A stretch of 64,000 bases of DNA from Trichaptum fuscoviolaceum (GCA_910574455.1 CAJSYZ010000007.1:3982461-4046460), one strand, 5' to 3'; counted from the stretch's first letter, positions 33,532 to 45,544 are shown. The notes: generated by a model not told the origin, from the letters alone. Made by a program: numbers and translations.

Positions 33532-34990
33532 ATGACCCGGGATATCGCATACCCACTTGTGCCTATTGCTAACTTCCTTGCTTGCATACTCGTGCTGCTG
33601 TCATTGTCTAAAAGCATGTTCCAATCTTGGAACGTAGGAGTGTGCTCATTTGCCATATGGATAGTCCTTTCGAGTTTTATGACTGCTGTAGACTCGATCA
33701 TATGGGCTGGGAGCGTGGAGAGTTTGGCACCTGTTTGGTGTGATATAGGTACGTGTCTCACTCCTATCCCCAAGATTTATAATTTATTTTCATGCCATCA
33801 GTTACACACCTTCAGATAGCTTCCAACGCCGGTATACCTGTCTCTTCGTTCATCATCACACGAAGACTTTCCGTCATGATGCGCCATCGCAATCCCATTT
33901 TAGTGAAGAGACATGTACGTTGTCTGTCTTTCACTGGGAATGAAAAAGTTTCTTATTTCTTGTGTCTGTAAGCTCAACTTACTAGTTGATCTATCCTTGT
34001 GCATAGGTACTCCAATAATCGCGGTTCTTTTGAGTGAGTTTTATCAATATCAAGTATTTTAACTGGTCTTCACGTTCACTCCTGATCTACAGCCTACATC
34101 GTTCAAGTCTCTCGCTTCCTAATTATTGAAGAAATCGGTTGTGGGATCGAGACTGCAGGAGTGGGATTGGGGGTCCTTATCAACAACCTGCCTCCCCTTA
34201 CCTTCTCCATGTTATCGCTGACGCTGTACTCTCGTACGTGCTTGACATACGTCCATAATGAGCCAACCTCATGATCTCAGCATAGCAAGACTCATCTGGA
34301 TTTACTTCAAACACAGAGAACTAGATGAGCTTCTTGCAAGCAGTTCAGTGCTTGATAAACAGAGTTTCTCCAAAATCTTGGTGCTAGGCTTGTTTGATAT
34401 TCTCATCACGTTTCCTGTCGCAATTCACAGTTTGGTTGTAACTTGTGAATGCTATTGCAGTACAAGGGGCACCTTTTTGGCCGGGTTGGAAAGCGGTTCA
34501 CTCTGACATAACAGTGGTGGATAAGGTAACCGCTGAAGAATGGATGTCGAGCGGACCTGGGTTTGTTTCCAACGTTAGATTCACCCAATGGATCAACCCA
34601 CTCATAGCGGTTGTATTCTTCGCTCTCTTCGGGATTACGGAGGACAATAAACGTTGGTACCGAAGACTATTCTGGAAGATCATGAAGCCATTCGGTTTCA
34701 CGCCTCGACAGGATCCCGTAGCTTCCAAGATTGTATTTGGTTCAGCACCTGCACCTGGTTCCAGCGCGAGGGGAGTGCACACTAGCGATTCGTAAGTGTT
34801 GCTCACTATTCCAAAACATTTTTGGGACTTACCAATTCAACATAGGTCAAATCACTTACCAGCTACTGTTTCTGAAGGTGGAGGGGCAAACTCTGAAGTC
34901 GAAACAGCGCAGGGAGATTTGTTCAGCACACAAACCAGGGCCATCTCTCCGTCTCTTTCTCTTTCTACGAAGCCCCGCGAGGAGGTCTAG
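33532..34990 (+). CDS. STE3-type pheromone receptor-like gene B
   Basis: Exons: 33532-33748, 33802-33914, 33973-34033, 34093-34233, 34286-34791 and 34846-34990, about 394 residues, normal for STE3 receptors. The start MTRDIAYPLVPIANFL opens helix 1. Hallmarks follow in order: KSMFQSWNVGVCSFAIW, VDSIIWAGS..APVWCDI, VTHLQIASNAGIPVSSFII, LLVDLSLCIGTPIIAVLL, RFLIIEEIGCG, FKHRELDELL, FDILITFPVAI, FWPGWKAVHSD and NVRFTQWINPLIAVVFFALF. A Ser/Glu-rich cytoplasmic tail ends STKPREEV. One problem: around 34440-34457 the frame changes by one base. A 16-nt GT-AG segment (GTGAATGCTATTGCAG) would restore it, but this is shorter than accepted fungal introns. So this is either a frameshift or an odd splice. 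It is the inverted paralogue of gene A. Confidence 0.75.
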
Positions 34991-35039
34991 ATATGAAATT
35001 AATTGTAGAAAGGGGACATTGTAACCGACATTAGAATAC

Positions 35040-35340
35040 AAAAATACTTCACATATACATATGTCTCTATTTATTTTCTTTCTCGCTTTGGTACAATGAT
35101 GCTACCTTACCTGAAACTGGGTAAGTCTCTTTGCCTATAAGTCTGGGATCTTAAACGCTCATTGTTCTTGTGTCAAAGCGTTTGACCGAACATTTCTGGA
35201 GAAAAGCGAATAGTCCTCGTTAAATATTGACTATTGTACTATCATTGCGTGGGCCCGCAATTTTGCTATACAAAGCAGGGGCTTTGTAGTCACTATCACA
35301 CGTTTCAAGTTGAATAGCAGGACTTTGTTTAAAGCGTCCA
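35040..35340. other. No gene; convergent 3' flanks
   Basis: AT-rich sequence lies between the ends of receptor-like gene B (plus) and the epoxide hydrolase (minus). I see no further feature. Confidence 0.4.
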
Positions 35341-35354
35341 CCGACCTACAGGTT

Positions 35355-36979
35355 TCAATACCCATCCTTCCCTTTTACAACGTTGTACGCTGGTCCCCCC
35401 TTCCCGAACATTTTGTGCAGGTCATCCACCAGATCTTGGGGCCTTTCGTGCGCAGCGAAGTGCCCGCCTTTTTCGTGCTCAGAATCGAATACTTTGTAGC
35501 CTATGCCATTGAGCCACCTGAAGATAAAACATTATTAAGTTAAGGTCGGCCTGTTATCTTAGAGACTACACAGCAGGCTTACGCTTTAGGGACAACAACT
35601 AATTCTCGGGGAAAGATGGATACTCCCATAGGCACCGTCTTGACTGGCGGTTCCGGAGCAGCACGTAGGACTTTGCCAACCTCAAAGTAGATTCTCGCAC
35701 TTGCAGCCGGACCCGCGCGGGAGAACCAGTAAATCGATATCCAGGTCAAGACTTGAAAGAAATCCGATCAAAGTCCATTGAGAATGAGAGATCTCTATTC
35801 AGGAGAAAAGAAAATCACCTTCGTCGTCCGTCCATGGGTAGGCGTCTGTCCAGTTGTTCAACTTTTCGTATATCCAAGCAAGAAGGCCTGCTGGCGAATC
35901 CGCAAGCGAGTAGCCGATAGTCTGCGGCTGCGTTGACTGCTCAAGGTAGTAGCCGTTGCCTTCTGATCTGAACCATGCCGACCGTTTTAGACCCTCCTTT
36001 TCTTTCGCTGTCCAAGGGGTGACAAGGAACTGTAGCCATAAGAGTGGCGTTCGCAGTGGGCTCGGGGGTCCGGTACTGGTTATGGGTCAATTATGTCAGG
36101 TGTCCATTGTTTGGATTCTAGCACTTCAATAACTCTTACAATCCTGAGTTTGTATGCCAGGCCTTTATGTGCGTAGGTCCGTAGAGTGCTGCCATTCGTC
36201 TAGTGATCTATACAGGTGTATGAGGATAATATCTGTAGCGACGCCTGATAAACATACGGCGAAGCCCCAGTCTCCTCCTTGAGTAACTATAAAAGGTCGA
36301 TTAGTCGCCCAGAATAAACTATAGAGAAGGCGAATATCACACCATATTCAGTATATCCAAGCAATAGCATCAGCTTGTGTGCGACCTAACCATTAAAGAA
36401 TTAGTACAGTCTGGTGCAGTTAGCGTACTATAGGCACTCACTTCACAGTATTGGTTGAGTCCAAACCCTTGCTTCTTCGTCCCCTCTGAGAAACCGAACC
36501 CAGGCAAGCTCAAAGCCACCACGTGAAAGCTCGGTGTATCAGGTTTGGAGCTGGTCAACAGAGGTAGTATCTTCCTAACTTCGATAAAGCTTCCCGGCCC
36601 TATGAATTCACAATATCTTACAGCCAACAAACGTTTCAGAAGCTGTGTTTTGCTTACATCCGTGCACAAACAGTAAGGGTACAGCATTCTCCGTCTCGCT
36701 TCTCTTGTGGATGAAATGAATGTTCAGTGTCTCGAAACCCTCCACACCAATGTCGACAGTGAACTGAGGCAATTCGTCGTTCAACTCCTTCTCGTGCTTG
36801 CGCCAGTCGTATCCGTCTTTCCAGTGCGCTACGAGGCGCTGCACGTCTGCAAGAGGAACACCATACTTCCAGTCAGAACCTTCAAGCTCGTCTGGAAAGC
36901 GTGTCAGCTCGAGCCTCCGCTTCAGAAACGCGATATCGTCGTCGGGCACGGATATTTTGTACTCTTGCGGGATCGACAT
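35355..36979 (-). CDS. Microsomal-type epoxide hydrolase
   Basis: An alpha/beta hydrolase with an epoxide-hydrolase N-terminal domain; it opens epoxides to diols with water. The start at 36979 ([20 protein letters not shown]) is preferred over a Met four codons upstream. The order is N-terminal lid/EHN segment with [20 protein letters not shown], oxyanion motif FVHGWPGSF made across an intron, [12 protein letters not shown], nucleophile motif VTQGGDWGF (Asp), [18 protein letters not shown], cap-domain segment [20 protein letters not shown], and catalytic His in [12 protein letters not shown]. The end is GKDGY and a TGA at 35355. Every junction I checked joins in phase (for example 36646-ish HG|W and the [10 protein letters not shown] acceptor), giving about 400 aa, normal for the family. 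The neighbouring divergent P450 could supply its epoxide, but that is inference. Confidence 0.85.
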
Positions 36980-36991
36980 TGTAGTTCTCAA

Positions 36992-37728
36992 CGAAGAGGC
37001 AACCGGACTATGGCTGCTGAGGCCGTAGGCCCGTAAAGCGTGATGCTTATGACATCAACATCACATTAGAAAACAGGACCGGAAGCAATATGTACTCGTG
37101 ATGAGATGTCGCATGCGTGGGTAGTCAGAATGTGTAGCCTGAGTGAAGTGAACACAAGCGATTTGAATCAGAATACAGTAATCACGCTCTAGTTCAGGGC
37201 CGGCAGATACGCGTCTACTACTAAGTCACGGTACTACATTTGTGTGTATGTATTATGTATATGTAGTTCTGTCACGGTGGCGTGCGAATAGTGGTACATT
37301 ACTGTAACTCACGTCCTACTATAGCCAAACTCCGAATGGACCTCTTAAACTCTAACCCTCACCATCACTGGCTGTACATCCTTCATCTGTACTACTATAG
37401 TAGATTTTGATATCTGCGCTGTCCTAAATGGTCGAACAGCGCTCAAGTTCTTATGTTTGGTAACATCAAGACTTCTGTAACACTAATTTATCCTTACCAA
37501 GCTCAGAACTTAGTCCTTTGGGGCCTAGGATCCCGTAAGCCGAAGAAGACATAAAGTCAAGTTCCCACATACGAATAGTAGCCAATGTTCGCTACCTTCT
37601 TCAGATGAAGGGATCCGAACGGGTCTTAGGTTTGCCGTACTAGTAAGGCGAACAAGACAGAACTTGAAAGCGTGGGATCCCTCGCATTGTCCTTCCAGAG
37701 TACATACTTAACGAGTGCTTTCAAGGCA
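36992..37728. promoter_or_regulatory. Shared divergent promoter region, with palindromic words
   Basis: About 740 bases separate the start codons of the epoxide hydrolase (minus) and P450 (plus), so both promoters must lie here. A TCACGGTACTAC / TGTCACGGTGGCG pair of words (37225-37285) and a TACTACTATAGTAG run near 37390 belong to the window's palindromic word set. No specific transcription-factor site is claimed. Confidence 0.5.
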
Positions 37729-39865
37729 ATGCCCCTAATGTTGGCGACGATGCACCCCAATACCTCCTCTCAGCCAAATCTTTATGTGTCTGTCATGTTG
37801 GACCATCTCCAACAGATGGAACACCAATCCCAACTTTTTCTTGCCATGGTCATTTCCAGCCTATTCGCGCTACTTATCTACCTAGGCTCCCAGCATCTGC
37901 CCAGCAAAGATAGTGATGGCTTCCCATTCCTTCATGGTCTCCCGTTCATTGGGTCTTGGGATTTCTTCACGAGACGCCATTTCTTTGCTCATGAAGGTCT
38001 AGTGAAGCTTGGAGATGTATTTTCTTTCAACGTCCTCCAGGTGAGATTATCATACTTATCTATGGCGCACCTGCCATTGATGTAATATTAGCATAGAGTG
38101 CTCTTGGTTTCTGGGGAAGAAGCTCGGAAGACCTTTTTCGGTCACAGGGATCTCAACTTCGATGAAGGATATAAAGTGTTGTTTGGGCCAGTAAGCATAT
38201 TATATCTTTCTTGACTCGTACTTCAATGATTAATACAACTTATTACCTTAGTCCCCAAAGATTGAGGATATCAAGGTGGAGGAACATGTAGAGGACGATA
38301 ATGTGGATGTAGTGAGTTTGAGTTGTTACTGTGCGTATATCTAATGCTGATACAAGATGTCCTTTGTAGTCGAAGTTTGGAAGACGGCTTTCAATGATTA
38401 TCAGACCCGATAGATTGGCAAAAAGTGAGACTTACATAGTTTGTTTGGTATCTTAGCTGATATACGGTATAGCCCTCCCAGTCATGTTGAAAGACCTTGA
38501 CCGGTGTATGGAAAAGTGGGGAAGTACCGGTCAATTCAATCCATTTGACGATATATACCATGTAAGAACTTCAGGTCTAACGTTCTGTATATCCACTTAT
38601 CCTTTGTATCTCAGATGGTATTCCAGCTTACGTGCCGTGCGCTATCGTATCGGGAAATTGCGGACGATCCGACTCTTGTCGCTCGGGTTGCAAAGCTGTA
38701 CTGGGAAATCGAAAATGGAGGGACCGCCTCCGCCGTCCTTCTTCCGTGGTTTCCAAGTGCGGCGCGAAAGCGCAAGGAGAAAGCAACGACTGACCTATAC
38801 CTTCTCCTGAAAGGCACACTGGAAAAACGCCTCGCAGAAGGTCGTGAAGAAGAAGATGCCGCTCAGGCACTGTTGGACAGCGGAGATAATGTGAATGACA
38901 TCGTGACGTTCGCCCTTGGCGCGTTATTTGCGGGCATAAGTGCGTACATCAGTCTTCAGAAGCTTTAATTGTGTCCTTAGTTATTTGGTAGCAAACACGG
39001 GGATAATGGCTAGTTGGCTTACCTTGTACTTGGCTGCGAACCCAGAGTGGAAGGAGCGAGTGCTCACCCAAACTCGCTCTTTTGTCGCTAAGTATGCTCC
39101 TTTGAATGGGTCCTTGAGCTCGCGGCTCGCGCATCTGCCGCCTAAAGTCTGGGAGGAAGAGATGTCAGTACTTGATGTCTGTCTCAAGGAGACGATCCGT
39201 ATCAATACAACGGGTGCATGCCTACGACGCGTTGTACCGACCGACAAGGGTGAAGACGTTATCTTCCAGGGAAAGAAGCTTTCTGCCGGAACATTCGTTG
39301 CTTGCCCAATAACCGATCCCCACTTGAATCCAAACATCTACACCAACCCAGAGATGTAACACCTCTTATCTGGTCGTTCTAACGACGACAACTAAGCTAT
39401 TATCTTAGATGGGACCCAAGCCGGTTTGACCGTGGTGAAGATCGGAAAGCGTACTGGGCTTTCATTGGTTGGGGTGTTGGTTAGCAGGTCTTATGATGCG
39501 GGTCTAACCATGTAACTTACCAATCTAAAACTTAGGACGTCACCCTTGCCTCGGCATGCGATTTGCCAAGCTGGAGGTCAAGCTCATCGTAACAATGCTC
39601 CTCATGCAATACGATTACAAGCTCATTGACTCTGCTGGGAAACCTATCGACACCTTACCCAGTCCGGACAGAAACAATACGTATGTTTTCCCATTTTTGC
39701 AAAACATCAGTCCACCATTTCAATTGACACTGTGATGATAGTGACAGATATCCTCCACTGAAACCTGTTTGTACGTGTTTCTTCAAATTTTGTTCAGTTC
39801 GTTCCATCGCTCTCATTAACGAACTATTTGTTACAGATATTCAATATAGACGTGCTGATGCCTAA
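37729..39865 (+). CDS. Membrane-anchored cytochrome P450
   Basis: A heme-thiolate monooxygenase, probably ER-bound. Exons verified in phase: 37729-38040, 38092-38190, 38252-38311, 38370-38424, 38473-38561, 38615-38939, 38992-39355, 39409-39479 and from 39536, then small 3' exons to the stop at 39865. A hydrophobic N-terminal anchor (LFLAMVISSLFALLIYLGS) precedes the Pro/Gly hinge GLPFIGSW. The I-helix reads ALFAGI, then TNTGIM across a splice. The ExxR motif is KETIR, and the heme loop is FIGWGVGRHPCLG with its Cys. The C-terminal KLEVK and a final basic tail are complete, about 500 aa, normal for the superfamily. The family number is not assigned. From memory the I-helix to heme region resembles agaricomycete P450s with a GWGxGRHPC loop. 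It is divergent from an epoxide hydrolase and convergent with a quinone oxidoreductase, fitting a small oxidative-metabolism group. Confidence 0.85.
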
Positions 39866-39869
39866 CTTC

Positions 39870-40330
39870 AGAGAGCATGCTCCGGTTGTACGCGGCTCTC
39901 AGCGATCATTGGCAATCTCTATGAACTTCGACAATCATTTATCATCGCAATCCTCAGATTTCCGGCCTTAAAAATACATTGTGTTCAGGATTGTCAATGA
40001 AGTGCATGTACATATCTCCGTAGCCCTGTGGCAGTCGCACTTGCGGATGTGAAATCCGTTAAAGGACATTACAGTCATCCGAGAATGATGCGAATGGATC
40101 GAGCTATGCACAGCACACTCAAGCGCGTTTCAAATCCTTGCTGTATGGACATCTAACTTTAACATGAAAGTAGTCGCCGGAGCCGGCAAATATCCTCCAG
40201 GTTCGACAATCAATTACAGATATCCAATGATCAGTGTATCAATTATAGTAGATAAGCGTCAGTTATTATCAATAACGACAAGAGTGTTTCTCTCATAAAA
40301 GTACAATCTTAAGTTGTTTGTATTCCGTTT
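39870..40330. other. Convergent 3' flanks, no gene
   Basis: The interval between the P450 and quinone oxidoreductase stop codons holds only short frames. A 20-residue open frame here ending CCMDI is discussed under rejected items. Confidence 0.45.
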
Positions 40331-40335
40331 CTTCC

Positions 40336-41946
40336 CTAAGCAATTTCTGCGATAATTTTGCCGCTACAAAGAACGTGTCATCAGTCAAGATCATGCGTGT
40401 GAGAGAGCAGACTCACATGTTCTTATCGGCCTCCATTTCCCGGTGTGCTTCTTGAATTTCTGACCACTGATAGACCTTGTGTACATAGCTTCTAAGCTTT
40501 CCGTTCAACAGACCATCGAGCACTTCGCGCTTGAAACTGCATGGATGTATCAGTTATCGGATGTGAATGTATAGATATGGAAGGCGAAGGTTACCGAAAA
40601 ACCAGCTCTTCCTTATATTCGACCGTACGAGCGCGCAACGTCGAGCCTTCAATGTGCAAGCGCTTGTAGAGGAGAGGAAGGAGATTAAAGTTTGACACTT
40701 GAGCACCTGTCATTTTAAGTGATTAAAATTCATGACTGATTAAAGGGCCATTCTACCGTGTCCTTACCACTCAGTAAAGACAACATGGTCATTCTGCCAT
40801 CCACAGCCAGAGAATCGATATTTTTCTGCCAGTGACTCTGCCCAACGAAGTCTATTATGACATTGACGCCTTTGCCATTTGTGATCTTCTTGACCTCCTC
40901 GGCAAAGTCCTGTGTCTTATAGTTTACGGCATGTGTTGCACCGAGGACACCTCCAGGAAGATTAGTTACGAAGTCCAACTTCTCCTTCGAAGATGCGGTC
41001 GAGATCACTATCTTTCTGTTTGTCCGTGGTCAATGGGTAAAGGAGGCCTAGAATTTCAGATGAGATTGAATGGCTCACGCTCCGTAGAATCTCGCCAATT
41101 GACTCGCAGCTAGACCCACACCAGAAGCACCCGCATGAATTAAGACACTTTCTCCCTCCTGGACTTTTCCGATAACAACGAGTGCCTGGAAAGCTAATAT
41201 CAAATAGGAAGCATTGTGGGGGTCAGCGCTGATCCTTAGAAGGTGATCTCGTGCACAAGAATATGCAAATAATAATCAAAATCAGGCTTTAAAGTCGCAT
41301 CATTGCCAATGCATGATGCAGAACGTTCCAGCCAGGGCCTATAAGCTTCGAACTGACGAGCTCTGGAGCAATGAGTACCACGTACCTGTGATCCATACTT
41401 CGGGAATGCTTGCAGCATCGACCCAGGATAGGTGCGTAGGCTTCGGCAACAGTTCTTTCTCGGATACCACGATGTACTCGGCGTATGCGCCCTGAATTTG
41501 ACATAATATTCTGTTATCTTGCGAGAAGTGCTTGATCTCCAATTGCACACATACACCTGTTGTGAGCCCGAAAACTTCATCGCCTGTCTTCCACTCGCTG
41601 ACGCCTGAACCGAGCTCGTCGACATGACCTGAGAACTCAACCCCAAGAATCTGCGATGCACCCGGGGGGACTGGGTATTTCCCTTCTCGCTGGGAGATAT
41701 CCATTCGATTTAGTCCAAATGCTTTGATCTAGAAGATGTGTAGTTCAGTCAGACGAATCCTCCAGGCACATCAAAGATTCCTTGCTCAAGCGAACGAAGG
41801 GAAGGAATGTGAAAGATAAATGGATTTCGGCATACCTTCACCACCACTTGTCCTGCTGCAGGATTAGGCTTGGGTGCCTCGCCAATGTACAAATTCTCGA
41901 CGCCGCCGGCACCATTCTTCACAAGAACCGCACGCATCTGTGCCAT
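40336..41946 (-). CDS. PIG3/zeta-crystallin-like NAD(P)H quinone oxidoreductase
   Basis: A medium-chain reductase without the structural zinc loop. It passes electrons from NADPH to quinones or enals in the cytosol. The start at 41946 reads [20 protein letters not shown]. Following segments are [80 protein letters not shown] (nucleotide-binding glycines), [47 protein letters not shown] and the terminal GKIIAEIA with the stop at 40336. The exon boundaries I traced are canonical, and the length, about 335 aa, is normal. No defect was seen. It is convergent with the P450 gene, with about 470 bases between stops. Confidence 0.85.
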
Positions 41947-42085
41947 CGATTGATGTCAAGCTCGATCAAGATTGTGGAAGCCTGTGAGAGAGAGCTTTGG
42001 GCTCATCGTGAGCGAGAACATGAGATGAGAGTCGCTTACCAACTTGAATAAGCCATGAATAATTGCAATTAGTACTAGAAGCTTT

Positions 42086-42120
42086 AGCGCTGAAGGCCTA
42101 ATTGGGCTTCATTTCAGCGC
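42086..42120. repeat. Small inverted repeat
   Basis: AGCGCTGAA (42086-42094) is followed 18 bases later by TTCAGCGC (42113-42120), next to a TACTAGTA word at 42139. It could form a hairpin. No gene end lies close enough to call it a terminator. Confidence 0.35.
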
Positions 42121-42639
42121 CTGTCAGTGCGTATAATACTAGTATGTACTGGTAGCTAAATAAAATCCCTTTTAGTTATTCATATTCTACTCAGTGCTCG
42201 GCTTAATATACAAAGGTGGTTATATGATATATGAGATCGAATAAGCCATGTGGCAATCAAAGTTACCCATCTTCTAACACATCCATCCGCGGTTTGTTAG
42301 TCCCCGCGTACCTTCCATCTAGGGTACAGGCGCTCGCAAACCTTGCGTGGATTTTATCCGACTCACAATGCACATAAGCTTCTTGCCCTCTTCTTTCTTC
42401 CTGTTATTCGGCTCCAAGCTGAATACATAGATCGTGATCGAAATCGGCAATATTTTATTGCAGGATCGAAGATTTGTCGCAATGCTGTTCGCAGAAGAAA
42501 AAAAATCGGCATCAATATAAACATAGCAATCACCATTAAGCAAGAATACGGCACGCTTCTGCATGAGTTTATAAATGAGCTTTGATAGCAATGTGACGTC
42601 CTTGGCCTATAGTTCGAAAAGGCCCGATCGAGTCGGCTA

Positions 42640-42990
42640 TGTTTGTCAACTGCTTCCCGATATCCACAGTGGATATGATAGATCCTCGGATTCTGAGGCG
42701 TGAACCATACTAGCAAAGTGAAGAAAAATGCGTTGATTGTGATATATGTAGATGACTGTGTATATATTTACAGCTGTGACTCACATTGTTTTGGGTTCTT
42801 GTGTGCGAATGCTCAGCCTCGCCAGGACAAGAAGGATGAAGGGACACCACACAAGGATCGCAGTAGCGAGCAGAACTGCGCGTACCCACAGTAGCCGCGC
42901 AGACGTGATGAAGAACCAAACCCAAGAAATCCTCCTCAGCCACGTGCGACATTTCAAGTTGCACAGTCAGATCCTCGTTCTTCATCACCA
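42640..42990 (-). CDS. Possible small membrane protein
   Basis: A minus-strand stretch (about 42935-42790) reads a hydrophobic segment WVRAVLLATAILVWCPFILL, then VLARLSIRTQEPK. It ends at a GTGAGT donor (about 42783). A matching AG at 42711 leads to MVHASESEDLSYPLWISGSS and a stop. No start Met is visible upstream in frame, so a 5' exon is missing from this model or the piece is a remnant. No family is recognised. Confidence 0.3.
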
Positions 42991-43049
42991 GGGTTACGCG
43001 ACCTGCGTCCTGTCGCGCGGTTTCAGGTCAGCGTTGTGAAACAAGGATG

Positions 43050-45300
43050 AGGTCATGTTACTCGGGCTCGACGGGCTCACTGCGAGCGCTTACTGAGAAA
43101 TATGGTTTTCTGATTTGCGGGGAGATGCGGATTTATGGCGGCAGTAGACGGTTTTACCTTTCGCGGTCAAAAAAGGTGACTTGGGTGCCTGAATGAAAGT
43201 AGTCTAATCAGCTACAGTATACTGTGACATCTCGTCAGTCTCGATAATAAGGTTGGTCAGATATGTGTGTGGCTCACTTTTTCGTGATTGATGTCGATGT
43301 CGAACATCAATTTACGAATACAAGAACCAGAGCGCCACTTCGTTTCAAGCTAAACCGTAGCGTGATACAACGGATATACGGGCTACCTCGGTCGGTGCCC
43401 AGTCAAACTAGATCCAATGTCTGAGTAATCTGAAGTCCGCATACAGAACCTCAGCTAAAAGTGTGCTCACCTAGTCCCGAATGCAGTGTCGAGCATTCTG
43501 AGTTCTGTTATTCTGAGTCATTGACTATCAAAAATGAAAGGGGGAAAAGGACGAATGGTAAATATCGTCTTCTTCATCAGCCTCTTTGGGTCACCGGAGC
43601 TAGTCCTCAGAAAGGAAGGAGATCGACACACCCCTTTGCCCCACCCCCTGAGTACCGCGGCTGGAGCTGAGAATGCTCAGAGATCACATAGGTAAGCTTG
43701 GGCGAGAGCCTGACCCGTTAAGTTGAAAGGCTCCGGGCGTTTATGCGCGAGTCATCTTCTGTCCGTAGTGATCGCCGGATGATTTCCCCCTTCGAGTGGG
43801 TTTATCAGCAAATCTGTCTCAGTCATGCCCCCCAGTAAACACAGTTTGAATTAGGCTCTGGACCGGCCAGATGTATGGATTCCAAGGGTCTTCTTCGAGC
43901 TTTGAATGACTAGTGTTTGTACGTGTTCATTCGCACAACAGGCAAATATGGTCCACGCCATTCGAGAACCAGCGCTCCCAGGGCGCCGCGAAGGCAGTAT
44001 TCGCCGGATCCAGTTGGCGCATCGGCAAGGACGTCCCAGGTAGTCGGTGGAAAGCTTCGCGCTTCTACAATAAAAAGGGTAAATCAGATCGGCGACTTCG
44101 ACACCCATATATCGACTGAATAGAGCTATCCCAGGATGTCCTATCAGGAAAAATCAAATCCAAATCCAAATCAGTTTCGAAGAGAAAGGAATGTGATAAG
44201 GGGAAAAGCCAATTACATGAGCGCATGATCACGCAGTCAAGAAGGCGATGAGCGTATTTGCTTTACCGCCTTCTGAACTGAACGTTTTAAGCAACGCAGA
44301 TCATCGCCCATTTCATGATATATCGTTCTAGAAACGCGCTCAAAGCGCTGATGATCTTGAGAAGACAAGGGTCTTGCAGCGACCAAGCGCGCGCAAAGCT
44401 CAGGGTTTCTTCGATCAAATGAAGGTGGAGTAGAGTCACTCGGAAATCTGAGAATAGTCGATTATAATCATTGATTGTTCATCTTCCAGTGTGCCCTGAG
44501 GAGATGAGAATGCTCACTCAGCCGTTTCGGCGCCATATAATTGCCGTAGGCTATATACGCATTTGAAGTAGTTTTCACTGGATTGGAGGCCAAAGCCAAG
44601 CTTGTCAGCGATAAATTGATAAAGAGGATGATTTTCCACGCCACTCACATAAATTTTCATCATTGCAAATGTTTAGTTCGTCGCCACAACTCCGTGACGC
44701 CCGCGATTTAACATTTTAGCAATGAAGCTTGATAAAGCCTCCGGGAGAGGGAAGAAAAAAGAACATGCTGAGGTACATCATATTCTGGATAATACACCCC
44801 TGTTTTGATAAACGAAAACGTGGCTGGAAGGTATCGCGTGATGGAGGAGGAATCGGTTTCTGACGCTGTTAATCTAGGGCATACGTGTATTAGCTTTAGG
44901 ATGGCGGTGCAGGTTCTGCAGGGTCGGCATACCTGGGGCTATCGGAAAAGATTTGCGCCATATGAGCGCTTGTTGCGCAACGCACAGCTAAGTCCGTGTA
45001 GACTATAGAGTAAGGGATAAAGAGATTAGTACCCTAATACCAAGTGAAATAGAAGCACGTATGCACAAGTATGAGAAGTCGGATATTGATGGCGACCGAC
45101 AGCGCTCAGCATGCACCAATGAAGGACTCGAGTAATACATGTAACTATGTAATGTTGCGACTGACCTATGCATTCTGTGACTCGTTCTTGCACTCCCGCA
45201 CGCTCCCATTTGTTGTTGAAGAAAGAGAAAGGGTTCCTCGAAGGATGCTTTAGTGAAAAATTGGGCTGGCAGGTTCTTGCGGGAGAAGCTGCCCTGTAGC
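43050..45300. other. Gene-poor stretch
   Basis: Only short frames without family resemblance are present, for example 44805-45008 (an Arg-rich C-terminal frame) and small frames around 43461-43670. An AAATCCAAATCC run lies at 44148-44176. I do not support any gene here. Confidence 0.4.
44148..44176. repeat. AAATCC run, inverted partner at 47053-47089
   Basis: GAAAAATCAAATCC with two further AAATCC units appears here. The complement (GGATTTGGATTTGGATTTTT) lies 2.9 kb away at about 47068-47087. These may be simple-sequence runs or the ends of an old element. Confidence 0.35.
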
Positions 45301-45544
45301 TTGCTGAAAAGGTTCTTTCTCTAGAGCGACTTAAGTCGCTGAGGGGTCAACGAGTCAAGTCCACAACCGAAGGGAGGCGCAGCCTTTGACAAGGAGAAGC
45401 CTCGGCAAACCCACAAGGAAGGCTAAGCCGACCGAGGTCTCCATAGATAGTGCCAACCGTAAATAGATAGTGAATTGAAATACTCAACTTATTCCACTCC
45501 GTACCCCGAATGCAAGCAATATGCATTCAATGTAACAATATATA

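Noticed and set aside
1..35000. All frameshifts as assembly error
   Set aside because: Lesions include in-frame stops, a lost splice acceptor and a two-base surplus, and they stop at about 35 kb while homopolymers in intact genes to the right are correct. Single cases may still be errors.
40094..40156. 20-residue frame ending CCMDI as a CaaX peptide
   Set aside because: The Asp in the box is not aliphatic, the peptide is too short, and it lies in a 3' flank.
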